Positions 8,690 through 18,365 of a DNA stretch of 64,000 bases are shown one piece after another. A model generated the notes under the pieces. That model had not been told where the DNA came from and made no database searches. It saw nothing but the letters and a program-made list of their open reading frames with translations. Source of the DNA: Maribacter_C sp047345145 (lineage in GTDB: Bacteria; Bacteroidota; Bacteroidia; Flavobacteriales; Flavobacteriaceae); contig NZ_JBLFER010000002.1 in the NCBI RefSeq assembly GCF_047345145.1, positions 186,001 to 250,000 of the forward strand. The letters are read 5' to 3'. How positions within the stretch are numbered: the stretch's first letter is position 1; every line of letters begins with the position of its first letter. The position numbers and the translations under genes are program-made.

Positions 8690-9598
8690 ATGACAAAAAC
8701 AACAACAAACTTGTTGCTGATGCTCATTACCATTCTGGCGGGTACGTACTTCTATATTACGTGCTGCAGTTCATGCGGTGCTTCTACAGCAGAAGAACCT
8801 GTTAAAGAAGCGGTAACAGCCCCAGTAACACCCGAAGCAACGTCGTATCCCTTTGCTTTTAGTGATGGCGAATACGCGTACAATGAAAACGACAATTATA
8901 ACTTTAATGTGTCGTCCTCATCGATTTTAATGCCACTTTCCCAAAAGGTAACCGACGGGATTGCCAGCTTAAAGTCTTTCTTGGCTGAAAATGCCGGTAA
9001 GGTTATTAATCTGACGGGGTATTACAAAAGTGATGAAACGAACGATTCAGCTTTTCCAAACCTCGGTTTAGCTCGTGCCAATGCGGTTAAGAACCACTTG
9101 GTGGAAAATGGAGTCTCATCAACCCAAATCAATACGATGGGTAAATTGATGGATGACATGGTGGCAAAAGGCGAAATGTTCCTTGGACCGATTGCTTATA
9201 GTCTTGGTGATGCAGCCGCAGATGCAGAAGATGAGATGAAAGCATTACGTGATAAGATAAATGCAAACCCCCTTGTGCTTTATTTTGAAACCAATCAAGC
9301 TTCTATTAATCTAAGCGCAGAACAGCGTCAAAAAGTTGCAGATATTTCTAGATATCTAGACAAAGTAGAAGGTGCATCTTGCAACGTAGTTGGTCATACT
9401 GACAATGTTGGTCGTCGTGCTCCAAATGTTCGTTTGGGACAAGGTAGAGCTGATTTTGCCAAGTCATATTTGGTACAAAATGGAATTGCAGCATCAAAAA
9501 TAAATGCCTCTTCTAAAGGACCCGATTCTCCTGTTGAAAGTAACGCAACCGAAGCGGGAAGGGCTAAAAACAGAAGAACAGAAGTCACATTAAACTAA
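8690..9598 (+). CDS. OmpA-family protein with two OmpA-like domains
   Basis: 302 residues. The N-terminus is a hydrophobic anchor (LLLMLITILAGTYFYIT) followed by cysteines 25, 26 and 29; one may be lipidated, but the lipobox is not canonical. Residues about 70-160 look like a degenerate OmpA domain (LARANAVKNHLVENGV). Residues about 193-300 form a canonical peptidoglycan-binding OmpA C-terminal domain: LYFETNQASI, VVGHTDNVG, RLGQGRADFAKSYLVQNGI, RAKNRRTEV. It probably links the envelope to the cell wall. The next gene follows after 25 nt and is likely co-transcribed. Confidence 0.85.
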   Translation: MTKTTTNLLLMLITILAGTYFYITCCSSCGASTAEEPVKEAVTAPVTPEATSYPFAFSDGEYAYNENDNYNFNVSSSSILMPLSQKVTDGIASLKSFLAENAGKVINLTGYYKSDETNDSAFPNLGLARANAVKNHLVENGVSSTQINTMGKLMDDMVAKGEMFLGPIAYSLGDAAADAEDEMKALRDKINANPLVLYFETNQASINLSAEQRQKVADISRYLDKVEGASCNVVGHTDNVGRRAPNVRLGQGRADFAKSYLVQNGIAASKINASSKGPDSPVESNATEAGRAKNRRTEVTLN

Positions 9599-9623
9599 TA
9601 ATTAACTAATAAAATAATATAAA

Positions 9624-10199
9624 ATGGATTTTGAAAATATGAATATTTGGTGCTGGTTAATTCCGCTACTTGTAGGTGCAATTTGTGGAATTCTTGGATA
9701 CCTTATCGGTAAAGGTTCAAGCACAACTATAGATAACTCAGGAGAACTAAACGCCTGGAAAGATAAAAATGCTAAACTTCAAGCTGATCTTGATGCTTGT
9801 AATGGTAAGTTGAAAACGGCAAGTGCAGCTGCAGTAGCCGGTGCAGCAACAACCGCCGCCTCATTAACTGCTAGCGCGCCCGCAGTCGAAACCAAAATTC
9901 CTTTCGATGCAGCAGCAGCCAAAGCGGCGATGGGTAAAGCAATTAAAGAGGATGACCTAAAAGTTGTTGAAGGAATCGGACCTAAAATCGAAGGTATGTT
10001 CCATGATGGTGGAATTAAGACTTGGAAACAACTTTCAGAAACGGCAGTCGCCAGATGTCAAGAAATTCTTGATGGTGGTGGTGAACGCTATAAAGTTCAT
10101 GATCCAGCTTCTTGGCCAATGCAGGCCAAAATGGCTTACGAAGGAAAATGGGCTGAGCTTGCGAAATGGCAAGATGAGCACGACCACGGAAAATTGTAA
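9624..10199 (+). CDS. Membrane-anchored helix-hairpin-helix protein
   Basis: 191 residues. One transmembrane helix at about 8-29 (WCWLIPLLVGAICGILGYLIG), a charged coiled stretch to about 62, an alanine-rich linker, then a helix-hairpin-helix region from about 111 (LKVVEGIGPKIEGMF). The tail resembles the extensions found on some Bacteroidetes ribosomal L21 or NADH dehydrogenase E proteins. Such HhH units usually bind DNA or proteins. It is paired with the OmpA gene upstream and ends at a strong terminator. Confidence 0.75.
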   Translation: MDFENMNIWCWLIPLLVGAICGILGYLIGKGSSTTIDNSGELNAWKDKNAKLQADLDACNGKLKTASAAAVAGAATTAASLTASAPAVETKIPFDAAAAKAAMGKAIKEDDLKVVEGIGPKIEGMFHDGGIKTWKQLSETAVARCQEILDGGGERYKVHDPASWPMQAKMAYEGKWAELAKWQDEHDHGKL

Positions 10200-10221
10200 T
10201 ACACAATTTATTTATATAGTA

Positions 10222-10252
10222 CTAAAAAGGTCCGCGACTGCGGACCTTTTTT
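10222..10252 (+). terminator. Intrinsic terminator
   Basis: AAAAAGGTCCGC, loop GACT, GCGGACCTTTTTT, 25 nt after the HhH gene. It is symmetrical and may also serve the desaturase gene on the other strand, which ends just downstream at 10271. Confidence 0.9.
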
Positions 10253-10270
10253 ATATTATTCAGTTTAACT

Positions 10271-11266
10271 TTAAATCATTCCATTGGCTTCTACCCACTT
10301 GAAGCGATACTGGTCTTCAGGAAATTGCATTCTTTCCGAAATACGCAACAACCTTGAGGGCAACTTCATTAAATAATCCCTTGCTTTTTCCGCCTCGTCG
10401 CTTAAGCCTCTGATAGTATCTATTTCCCAATAACTATTTAGCTTGCTAAGAATATCTATATAGTCTTGTGCCGTATAAACTCCCAAACGCTGCGCACAGT
10501 TTGAAAAATTCTCAAATGCTGTACCAATGCTTCCACCAGACTCTCTTAAAAAGTGAGCCGGCATTACTATTTTCTTTTTCATCATATCTGTGAACGCCAG
10601 CATCATACCTGATGGATCTTCTCCAAATATGGTCTTTACAAATTCACGATATGCTAAATGATGTCGCATTTCATCTCCGGCAATAATAGTACACATCTTT
10701 CCTAGTAAAGCGTTACCTTTTTTCTTTGCCATCTGACCTACTCTTTTATGAGAAATGTTTGTTGCCAGCTCTTGAAAAGAAGTATATACAAAGTTCTTAT
10801 ATGGATCTCTATCCGTACCTATATCAAATCCGTCAGAAATTAAATGTTGCGTTGTAATTTCTACTTCACGCATGTTTACTCTTCCTGATAGATATAAATA
10901 CTTATTTAGAACGTCACCATGTCGGTTTTCTTCACCTGTCCACTGTCTAACCCATTTTGACCATCCGTTTGCCTTACCGTCGTGTTGGTTGATTCCTTCA
11001 ACATCCATTAACCAGGATTCATAGGTTGGTAAAGCTTCTTCCGTAATAGTATCCGCAACCATAGTCACCCAAAAGTCATAGCCCAATTCTTTAGATTCTC
11101 CGCGTAGGGTTTCAACAGCATCCAGAAAACCATCACTTTGTGAGTCTGGCAAAAAATCAGACGGTTGCCATATATCTTCAATAGGTATTAGAAAAGAGTC
11201 GATAAACCCCTCAACCTTATGCTCAATAGCCTGCATCACCTCTAATCGTATGTTCTTTTCTACCAT
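10271..11266 (-). CDS. Acyl-ACP desaturase
   Basis: 331 residues. It introduces a double bond into acyl-ACP using a di-iron centre, reduced ferredoxin and oxygen. The ferritin-like iron ligands are visible: EENRHG (112-117, Glu113 and His116), Glu166 in SFQEL, and DEMRHH (198-203, Glu199 and His202). A first helix Glu lies in TITEEALP. Length and motifs match plant-type stearoyl-ACP desaturases found in many Flavobacteriia. Stand-alone gene; the nearest upstream neighbour is the phosphoesterase 62 nt away on the same strand. Confidence 0.92.
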   Translation of the reverse strand: MVEKNIRLEVMQAIEHKVEGFIDSFLIPIEDIWQPSDFLPDSQSDGFLDAVETLRGESKELGYDFWVTMVADTITEEALPTYESWLMDVEGINQHDGKANGWSKWVRQWTGEENRHGDVLNKYLYLSGRVNMREVEITTQHLISDGFDIGTDRDPYKNFVYTSFQELATNISHKRVGQMAKKKGNALLGKMCTIIAGDEMRHHLAYREFVKTIFGEDPSGMMLAFTDMMKKKIVMPAHFLRESGGSIGTAFENFSNCAQRLGVYTAQDYIDILSKLNSYWEIDTIRGLSDEAEKARDYLMKLPSRLLRISERMQFPEDQYRFKWVEANGMI

Positions 11267-11328
11267 TATTTAATTTTTTGTAAAGTTCGGAAATTATACG
11301 TGGTTATTCGCTTAAGAAGAAAGCTATT

Positions 11329-12066
11329 TTAATTCCTTCCTTTTTCTTCAGGATAAAAAGTGTACACAGGGTCGCTTTGCCATATCTCTTTTGTATCTAC
11401 ATCCATAATAGAGAGTGGCCCTTTGAATGCAGCTCCAGTATCTATATTCCAAACATTTGCCGCCATTTCTGGAACAACATGTGACATTTTTTTGGAAATT
11501 GGGGTATGACCGATATAGATTTCCGAATAATGTTTTAATCGGCTGGGGTAGTACTCGTCTTCTTTCAACATTTCAGGATTTAGTGATTGTGCCAACTCCC
11601 ATAAGGTTCTATCCCAATAAAAGGTTTTGGTGAAGTACTCATGTTCTACTCCTTTCAGATTGGTGAATCCCGCATGTAAAAAGAGTCTATTTTCTGAATC
11701 AAGATAATAGTTTTCAAGCGCTTCATAAAACAGCAAATGCTCAGCTATAGTTTTATTATCTGCCTCATTATACGATGCCATCGTAGCCTCTCCGCCATGC
11801 TGAAACCAAATGGGATTGTCTTTTTTTTCCTTTAGCCAATCATAACACAACTCATCGTGGTTTCCTCGAATGTATATACAATTGTAGGTTTTTTTAAGTG
11901 CTAATAGGAAGTCGACAGTTTCAACAGCAGTGCTCCATCCATCTACATAATCTCCCAGGAAAATAATCTTATCTGCTGTGGTAACCTTAGCTTTTTCCAA
12001 TACCTGTTCCAAAGCCCTGAATCCAGAATGGATATCGCCAATAACTAATGTCCTACTCTCTTTCAT
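11329..12066 (-). CDS. Metallophosphoesterase (PPP-type phosphatase fold)
   Basis: 245 residues from the ATG at 12066, which overlaps the TGA of the upstream zinc-ribbon gene (ATGA). A longer frame from 12132 adds a cysteine-rich stretch with no family match. Metal-binding motifs are in order: GDIHSG (residues 10-15), GDYVDGW near 38, GNHDE near 69, then GHTP in the C-terminal half. This is the calcineurin-like set seen in ApaH-like and Ser/Thr phosphatases. The substrate is not evident. The overlap suggests translational coupling to the SPFH/zinc-ribbon pair. Confidence 0.85.
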   Translation of the reverse strand: MKESRTLVIGDIHSGFRALEQVLEKAKVTTADKIIFLGDYVDGWSTAVETVDFLLALKKTYNCIYIRGNHDELCYDWLKEKKDNPIWFQHGGEATMASYNEADNKTIAEHLLFYEALENYYLDSENRLFLHAGFTNLKGVEHEYFTKTFYWDRTLWELAQSLNPEMLKEDEYYPSRLKHYSEIYIGHTPISKKMSHVVPEMAANVWNIDTGAAFKGPLSIMDVDTKEIWQSDPVYTFYPEEKGRN

Positions 12067-13151
12067 TCTGCAAAAATCGCAATTACAGCGATGACCGCAA
12101 TGATAAAAAGGACCAAAAAGAAAATCTTCCAAAAAGAATAGGGTCGGGTTCCACTCAGAGCGCCTGTCTGTCCATTAATGTAAAAGTGATATTCCTTTCC
12201 ATTATAGCGATAAGAGCTAATATACACAGGAAGTAAAATGTGCTTAAAAGTCTCGTCTGAAAGTTTAATATCTGAATGTGAAATTCGTTGTGTGTCACCC
12301 CCAATATCGCGGCGAATCCAATTATGGGCAATATGTTTAGCTTCCTGAAATGATTGATGATGCCCTTCTTTAAGGGAAACTGAATACTTTTCAGTAACAA
12401 ATCCGGAGAGATACTTAGAATTAAAAGGCACTAATTTTTTGGTATCCCAAAATGCTACTTTTGAAGGAATATCTCTTCTTTTTTTCTGGGAAGCATTAAT
12501 CAAAATATCATCAATAAAACCTTTTACAGAACCAGAGGCGGAAGACCAACGTGTTTTACGAACTTGTCGTGTTTGAACTCCATTTTTAGTTCTTACGCGT
12601 TGTTTTTCGTAATAGTAATCACCCCGTTGACCTTGATAAGCTGCGAATAAATTTGAATCAAAAGTCCAATACGGAACGTATAGACCATGCAATCCTTCTG
12701 GATCTAAAGCAGCTCGTTTCAAGTTGCTTGGAGCAAACCAAATTCCGCTTACCCAATTTTTGAAAATTCCTCTTGCTTTTTTAGCATCCAACTGAAACGG
12801 AACAACTGCCCCAGGTAAAATCCAGCCTTCTTTTTCAATATCTTCTCGAATCAGAGGTTCTCCACAATACACACAACTCAAAGACTTATAGTTTTCCTCT
12901 ACATGTTGATTTGCGCCACAATGTTTGCAATTCAGTAAATCAATAGTGTTTGTGTAGGCGTTCTCACCAACAACCTTTAAATAATGTTGTAATTCGAGCT
13001 CTTCAAAACTACTTTTGGTTTGTTCAATAAATTCTTCATAACCACAGTACTCACATTTTAATTGATGTGAGCCAGGCTTAAACTTTAATTCTGCTCCACA
13101 ATTGGCGCAATCTTTTTTATGTTCAGAATTTAGTGTTTCTTCTTCTTGCAT
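12063..13151 (-). CDS. Zinc-ribbon membrane protein (TFIIB-type zinc ribbon, SPFH partner)
   Basis: 362 residues. The N-terminus has three CxxC pairs arranged as zinc ribbons: CANCGAE and CEYCGYE, then CKHCGAN and CVYCGEP. The middle is a conserved soluble region (ALDPEGLHGLYVPYWTFD). The C-terminus is one transmembrane helix (FFLVLFIIAVIAVIAIFA). In many bacteria, including the Bacillus ydjG-ydjI area, such proteins sit beside an SPFH/virion-core-like protein, as here. They may act in membrane organisation; the biochemical role is not known. It overlaps the next gene by 4 nt. Confidence 0.8.
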   Translation of the reverse strand: MQEEETLNSEHKKDCANCGAELKFKPGSHQLKCEYCGYEEFIEQTKSSFEELELQHYLKVVGENAYTNTIDLLNCKHCGANQHVEENYKSLSCVYCGEPLIREDIEKEGWILPGAVVPFQLDAKKARGIFKNWVSGIWFAPSNLKRAALDPEGLHGLYVPYWTFDSNLFAAYQGQRGDYYYEKQRVRTKNGVQTRQVRKTRWSSASGSVKGFIDDILINASQKKRRDIPSKVAFWDTKKLVPFNSKYLSGFVTEKYSVSLKEGHHQSFQEAKHIAHNWIRRDIGGDTQRISHSDIKLSDETFKHILLPVYISSYRYNGKEYHFYINGQTGALSGTRPYSFWKIFFLVLFIIAVIAVIAIFAE

Positions 13152-13175
13152 TCTATTTAGATGGAAGTTGAGTGA

Positions 13176-13210
13176 AAAAGTCCTCCCCTAGCCCCTCCAG
13201 AGGAGGGGAA
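13176..13210. repeat. REP-like palindrome, copy A
   Basis: AAAAAGTCCTCCCC followed by CCCCTCC-aga-GGAGGGG (13192-13208). It lies between the stop of the SPFH gene and the start of the zinc-ribbon gene. The same element, with a nested second palindrome, is found at 48797-48852. Confidence 0.7.
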
Positions 13211-13230
13211 TATCTTGAGTGATTTTTTAA

Positions 13231-14364
13231 TTATGCGCTAGGTAAAGGTGGTGGAGTACTGCCTCCTAAGAATGATTTTAATTCTTCTACGTCTTTTAGA
13301 GCTGTCCAGTTTTGCATGCCTTGTTTCCAAACCAATGAATCTTTATTTACAGTTCTACTTGCAAACAACTCTTTTAGCTTGTCAATAGAGACCGGACCCA
13401 TTTGTTGTCCATTACTAGCATAATGGTACATCACTTGCGTCGGCATTGGTGGCGGAACAGCTGCCTGCTGTGGCGCACCAAAACCCTGTTGTGGAGCTTG
13501 CGGATTCATCATACCACCCATTTGTTGGGCCAGTACAAAGCCCATACCCATACCCATACCAGCACCGGCCGTACCACCTTCATTCTTGGCAGCAGCTTCC
13601 ATCGCTTTGGCAGCTTTGAATTGCGCCAACTTGGTCATGTCTAGTTTATCTAATCGGCTATATTCGAAAATCTCTTTTTTGAGCTCTTCAGGCATTGATA
13701 CATTCTCAATGTAAAACTTTTCCAATTCAATACCTACTCGGCCAAATTCAGGCTGCATTACTTCCTGACATGTTTCGGAAAGCTCTGTGGTATTAGCTGC
13801 GTATAGTTCAACTGGGAGATTAGCTTCTCCGACAGTATCTGTAAAACGAGTTACAATTAAACTTTTTAAGTGCTCATTGACTTCGTAATTGGTAAAATTC
13901 CCATCAGTTCCAACAACATCGACAACGAATTTACCTGGGTCGCTGATTCTAAAACTATAGGTTCCAAAAGCGCGAATCTCTACCAATCCAAAACGTTCAT
14001 CACTTAGCATGAATGGGTTTTTAGTTCCCCATTTTTCATCAGTAAACAATGTTGTATTTACAAAGTAGACCTCAGCTTTAAACGGACTATCAAAACCATA
14101 CTTCCAACCTTTCAAAGTTGCCAAAATCGGAAGGTTTTGAGTGGTCAAATCGTAAGTGCCCGGCGTAAAAACATCCGCCAACTGACCCTCATTTATAAAA
14201 ACCGCCGTTTGTCCTTCGCGAACAATGAGTTTTGCGTTGTTCTTAATCTCATTTTGATAGCGTTCAAAACGGTGAACAATTGTATCATTGGTATTATCAA
14301 GCCACTCTACTATATCAATGAATTCATGACTGAGTTTCTTTTTTATTTCATCAAATAAGCCCAT
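13231..14364 (-). CDS. SPFH domain protein with C-terminal GYF_2 domain
   Basis: 377 residues. Residues about 20-250 are an SPFH (prohibitin-like) domain of the YdjI/virion-core type (LIVREGQTAVFINEGQ, FGLVEIRAFGTYSFRI, GIELEKFYIENVSMPEELK). A glycine/methionine-rich linker (GAGMGMGMGF, about 267-310) follows. The C-terminal 60 residues form a GYF_2 domain (YHYASNGQQMGPVSIDKLK through GMQNWTAL), a likely peptide-binding module. No transmembrane helix is obvious. It heads a three-gene minus-strand set with the zinc-ribbon protein and phosphoesterase. Confidence 0.87.
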   Translation of the reverse strand: MGLFDEIKKKLSHEFIDIVEWLDNTNDTIVHRFERYQNEIKNNAKLIVREGQTAVFINEGQLADVFTPGTYDLTTQNLPILATLKGWKYGFDSPFKAEVYFVNTTLFTDEKWGTKNPFMLSDERFGLVEIRAFGTYSFRISDPGKFVVDVVGTDGNFTNYEVNEHLKSLIVTRFTDTVGEANLPVELYAANTTELSETCQEVMQPEFGRVGIELEKFYIENVSMPEELKKEIFEYSRLDKLDMTKLAQFKAAKAMEAAAKNEGGTAGAGMGMGMGFVLAQQMGGMMNPQAPQQGFGAPQQAAVPPPMPTQVMYHYASNGQQMGPVSIDKLKELFASRTVNKDSLVWKQGMQNWTALKDVEELKSFLGGSTPPPLPSA

Positions 14365-14456
14365 TACTTTTCTTTTTAATTAGTTTTTGAAAAGGTATGA
14401 ATTTCTTTGAAGGGGTGCAAAAAAGAGAATCTTACTTTCCACGTAAAAATAACCAT

Positions 14457-14468
14457 GTATTTCATCGA
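14457..14468 (+). promoter_or_regulatory. TTCATCGA element, copy 3 (weaker)
   Basis: GTATTTCATCGA at 14457-14468, 80 nt before the type IX cargo gene. It matches the last 8 bases of the GTGTAATTCATCGA element exactly and the 5' part only loosely. Confidence 0.3.
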
Positions 14469-14547
14469 TTTTGAGGAAAACAGCTTACTATTTTAACATT
14501 TTATTCATACTTTATTCCCAGACTAATAACTAAAAAAAGAACACTTT

Positions 14548-17500
14548 ATGAAAACACAATTACTCAAAAGGGTTTTTGGGTCTGTTTTGCTATTGGGAAT
14601 GTTTCTCTTTTCTTTCCAAGGGCAGTCGCAAGATTTAAAAACATCACATGATGACGCTCCTAAAAAGGGCCACTCTCTTTACAAAAAGTCCAAAATATAC
14701 GACAGTAAAAAAGGTGCTGTTGGAGGAAAACCAAAACCGGTTGGAGATCGAGCAATGGATAGATGGCTATACGAAAAACGCCAAACGCAGAATCCACTTA
14801 CCAACGAAATTCCTGAAAATATTCGATTGATGGAAGGTGCTTTCTCAAATAAAATCAAAGAGAGAAGCTTGGCTACAGAAGCCTCTAAAAGCGCATCTGG
14901 CATGTCTGCCCGAAGCAAATATTCTTATTGGAAAAATCGAGGCCCTGGTAATGTAGGTGGTCGTACCAGAGCATTAGCGATTGATCGAAACAATGAAAAT
15001 ATAGTTTTTGCAGGTGGAGTATCGGGTGGACTATGGAGATCTAAAGATTTAGGGCAAACATGGAAAAAAGTTACCAGACTATCTCAAGCCCCTAGTATTA
15101 CTGCCATAGTGCAAGATCCTAGAAAGAATAAAAACAATGTATGGTATTTTGCCTCCGGAGAACGTTATGGAAACTCTGCAAGTGGTGGCGGTGCTTTTTA
15201 TGGTGGAACGGGGATTTACAAATCTGTTAATAATGGTAGGTCTTGGTTTCGTTTGCGTAATTCGAATGACAATGATTTAACTAGTATAACTTCTTTGGAT
15301 ATTATCAATAGTATTGCTGTAGACCCCGATACGGGCGATTTATATGCAGCTACTTTCGAAGGTGTATTCCGGTCTAAAAAAGGACGTGGCAACTTTGAGC
15401 TAGTTTTACCCAGTTCACGGGATAGCCAAACAGAAATCATGATTACTCCTGAAGGAAAAATTTATGCCACTGTGGATATTATTCGCGGACCGGAAAATGC
15501 AGGTTTTTTTGTTTCGGATGACGGGAATGAGTGGACGAATATTACTCCTGAAAACATTGTTCCTGCATACGGTAGAACTGTTATGACTCATGACCCTTCA
15601 GATGAAAACAGAATATATTTCTTCTCTTTTAATGCTGCAGATTTTTCAGAAGCTTTTCTATGGAGATATCAAGCTGACGCGGAAACACCAGAAGAAACAT
15701 GGGTCGATTTAAGTGCTAATTTACCCACTTCAATTGGCGGTAGAGCTGGCAATCTTTTATTACAAGGCGCATATAATATGATAATTAAAGTGCATCCAAC
15801 TAATCCCGATTTGATATTTTTAGGAGGCACCAACTTGTATCGATCAACTACAGGTTTTACTACTCCGGCAGGTTTTGAAAGTTGGATAGGTGGCTATACA
15901 AATCTTGAGGATAGTTTTGCGCTATATCCAAATCATCATCCTGATCAGCACAATTTGGTGTTTTTAGCTTCCGACCCTAATAGAGCAATTTCATCGAATG
16001 ACGGGGGTGTTCAATTAACAGAAGATATTACAGTTGAAGATAGTTTTGTTGAATGGACTTCGCTTAACAATAATTATATCACTACACAACCTTATGCGGT
16101 TTCTTTTGACCCCGAGGCAAATAGTGATGATTTATTAGCTGGATTTCAGGATAACGGCTCATGGTACACCAATTCTAAAAGTGTAAATGATCCTTGGATA
16201 GAAGATTTCGGAGGTGATGGTTCGTACAACGCCATAGCAGATGGTGGTCGTACAAGATACGTTTCTTCTCAATTTGGAAATATTCTTCGCTTCAATTTTG
16301 ATGAGGCAGGAGAATTTGAATCATTTGCTAGAGTTACTCCTGCAAATGCCTCTGGGTTTGATTTTGTTGCTCCGTTTATTTTGGATCCTGTTAATGATAA
16401 TATAATGTATTTACCAGCAGGTGACAGAATTTGGCGAAACAATAATTTAGATGAATTGCCTATTGGGTCTTTTGCTCTTCCAACAAAAAATTGGGTAGAA
16501 CAAAAAAACACAATCACTCCTGACGGATCGTTTATTACCTCATTGGATATTTCTAAATTTCCAATAGCAAGTCGTTTGTATTATGGCACCTCTTCGGGGG
16601 GGATTTTTAAAGTTGAAAATGCTAACTTAGACGATCAAGAAGCAGTAGATATTTCAACTGGCAAAGGATTGCCTGAAGGAGGTTATGTAAATAACGTTTA
16701 TGCAGATCCTAAAAACCCAAATCGAGTATTTGCCGTTTTCTCTAACTATGGCATTCCAAGTGTATTTGTCTCTAGAGATGCAGGTGAATCTTGGAATGAT
16801 ATTAGCGGAAATTTAGAGGAAAATAGAGACGGCTCTGGCAATGGACCTTCTGTTCGTTGGTTCGCTATGAATGGTAAAAATGATGGTTATTTTGTAGGAA
16901 CCAGTACTGGACTATATTTTACATATAAGCTTCAAGGGAAACGGACACGTTGGTATCGTGAACCTTTACGAATTGGAAATGGGGTGGTAGCTCAGGTGCG
17001 CACGAGAGCGGACGGTTTTGTTGCTGCTGCTGTTCATGGAAATGGGGTGTATAGCGCTAATTTTTATGTAAGACCTAGACCTGAACCAAATCTTAGCGTT
17101 GCCTATCTTTTAGCTGATAAAACTGTACCAACGAATAGCGAACCATTTGAGGTAGATGTTACAGACTTATTTGTGAATAAGAGACAAAGAAGAAATATTG
17201 ATATTGAAGTCACCAATAGCAATCCAGAACTTGTCTCAGCTGTGTTGAATAATAATACATTATCAATATCTGTGATTGCAACAGACACAGAGGGAAGTGC
17301 TGCAATTGGATTAATTGCAACCTCAGGTAAAGAACAAGTATCAGAAGGCTTTACAGTAAATGTGCTAGAACCTTCAATTTATGAGCAAATAGATCCGGTC
17401 GTTAGTTCTAGTCCTTCTCAATTCTTTACCGATTTTGGGGCGTTAGTTCAGTCTGCTGATGACTTCATAGTCCCCGAAGGAACTTCTTGGAAAGTACGCG

Positions 17501-18234
17501 AGGTAGTTGCGTATGGGGGCGCCAATAACAATCCTGAATTTAATGATGCTACGGTCGTTATTTATGCTGACAACAACGGATCTCCTGGAGAAGAGGTTTA
17601 CAATAGTGGTTCGATCGTTCCAACTTCAGATCCTCTTAATCCAACTCTCGAGTTAGAATTCCCGGAAGAAATAGAATTGTCTAGCGGGTCTTATTGGCTT
17701 TCTGTTTACACAAACCTTGCTTTCGGTGATGCTCAACAACAATGGTTCTGGTCCACTCAAGCAAATGTAATTGGGAATGACGCCCAGTTTAGAGATGATG
17801 GATTATTTGTTCCAGGCGGACTTGATTGGACCCCTAAATCTTTGGTTTTTGGAGGTGCACCTGATGATCTTGTTTTCCAGATATTTGGAACGATCAATGA
17901 AGCAGGTAGTCAGGAAGAATTGCCTACTGCATCAACTCGAGTGCTTGATATTCCTCTTGCTAATGAAAGTTTAGCAGAAGTTGAAGCCAATATTATAACA
18001 ACTGTTTGGCCTAACCCTTCTTCCTCTGAGTTTTTCTTCTCTCTGAAGCAAAATCAAGATGATAGAGTAAGTGCTAGAGTGTTTAATGTTTTGGGACAGT
18101 TGGTTTATGAAAAAGATGATATTGACGCTTCACAAACTTTCTCATGGAATGCATCTGCTAATCCAGCTGGGCTTTACATTGTTAAAATTAGTGGCGCTAC
18201 AACAAATAAGAGCTTTAGCATTGTAAAACGATAG
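14548..18234 (+). CDS. Secreted BNR/VPS10-like repeat protein with type IX sorting domain
   Basis: 1228 residues. A signal peptide (LLLGMFLFSFQGQSQ) is followed by a beta-propeller region with repeated Asp-box/BNR motifs: SKDLGQTWKKV, SVNNGRSWFRL, SDDGNEW and SRDAGESWNDI. A later beta-sandwich region (about 950-1130) precedes a C-terminal sorting domain (WPNPSSSEFFFSL, RVFNVLGQLVYE, GLYIVKI, SFSIVKR). It should be exported by the type IX system and held on or released from the cell surface. Catalytic activity is not evident; relatives are annotated loosely as glycosyl hydrolases or sialidase-like. An intrinsic terminator follows. Confidence 0.88.
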   Translation: MKTQLLKRVFGSVLLLGMFLFSFQGQSQDLKTSHDDAPKKGHSLYKKSKIYDSKKGAVGGKPKPVGDRAMDRWLYEKRQTQNPLTNEIPENIRLMEGAFSNKIKERSLATEASKSASGMSARSKYSYWKNRGPGNVGGRTRALAIDRNNENIVFAGGVSGGLWRSKDLGQTWKKVTRLSQAPSITAIVQDPRKNKNNVWYFASGERYGNSASGGGAFYGGTGIYKSVNNGRSWFRLRNSNDNDLTSITSLDIINSIAVDPDTGDLYAATFEGVFRSKKGRGNFELVLPSSRDSQTEIMITPEGKIYATVDIIRGPENAGFFVSDDGNEWTNITPENIVPAYGRTVMTHDPSDENRIYFFSFNAADFSEAFLWRYQADAETPEETWVDLSANLPTSIGGRAGNLLLQGAYNMIIKVHPTNPDLIFLGGTNLYRSTTGFTTPAGFESWIGGYTNLEDSFALYPNHHPDQHNLVFLASDPNRAISSNDGGVQLTEDITVEDSFVEWTSLNNNYITTQPYAVSFDPEANSDDLLAGFQDNGSWYTNSKSVNDPWIEDFGGDGSYNAIADGGRTRYVSSQFGNILRFNFDEAGEFESFARVTPANASGFDFVAPFILDPVNDNIMYLPAGDRIWRNNNLDELPIGSFALPTKNWVEQKNTITPDGSFITSLDISKFPIASRLYYGTSSGGIFKVENANLDDQEAVDISTGKGLPEGGYVNNVYADPKNPNRVFAVFSNYGIPSVFVSRDAGESWNDISGNLEENRDGSGNGPSVRWFAMNGKNDGYFVGTSTGLYFTYKLQGKRTRWYREPLRIGNGVVAQVRTRADGFVAAAVHGNGVYSANFYVRPRPEPNLSVAYLLADKTVPTNSEPFEVDVTDLFVNKRQRRNIDIEVTNSNPELVSAVLNNNTLSISVIATDTEGSAAIGLIATSGKEQVSEGFTVNVLEPSIYEQIDPVVSSSPSQFFTDFGALVQSADDFIVPEGTSWKVREVVAYGGANNNPEFNDATVVIYADNNGSPGEEVYNSGSIVPTSDPLNPTLELEFPEEIELSSGSYWLSVYTNLAFGDAQQQWFWSTQANVIGNDAQFRDDGLFVPGGLDWTPKSLVFGGAPDDLVFQIFGTINEAGSQEELPTASTRVLDIPLANESLAEVEANIITTVWPNPSSSEFFFSLKQNQDDRVSARVFNVLGQLVYEKDDIDASQTFSWNASANPAGLYIVKISGATTNKSFSIVKR

Positions 18235-18254
18235 TTGAACTCTGAATAATTACT

Positions 18255-18283
18255 AAAAGGCTCGGAATTTCCGAGCCTTTTTT
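18255..18283 (+). terminator. Intrinsic terminator
   Basis: AAAAGGCTCGG, loop AATTT, CCGAGCCTTTTTT, 20 nt after the type IX cargo gene. Confidence 0.9.
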
Positions 18284-18365
18284 ATTTGACAGCATCCTAA
18301 GTCGTTGTAAATCCGTAGATATTAAAGATAATTTTTAACTTTAAATTCTATAAAACCCACATCAA

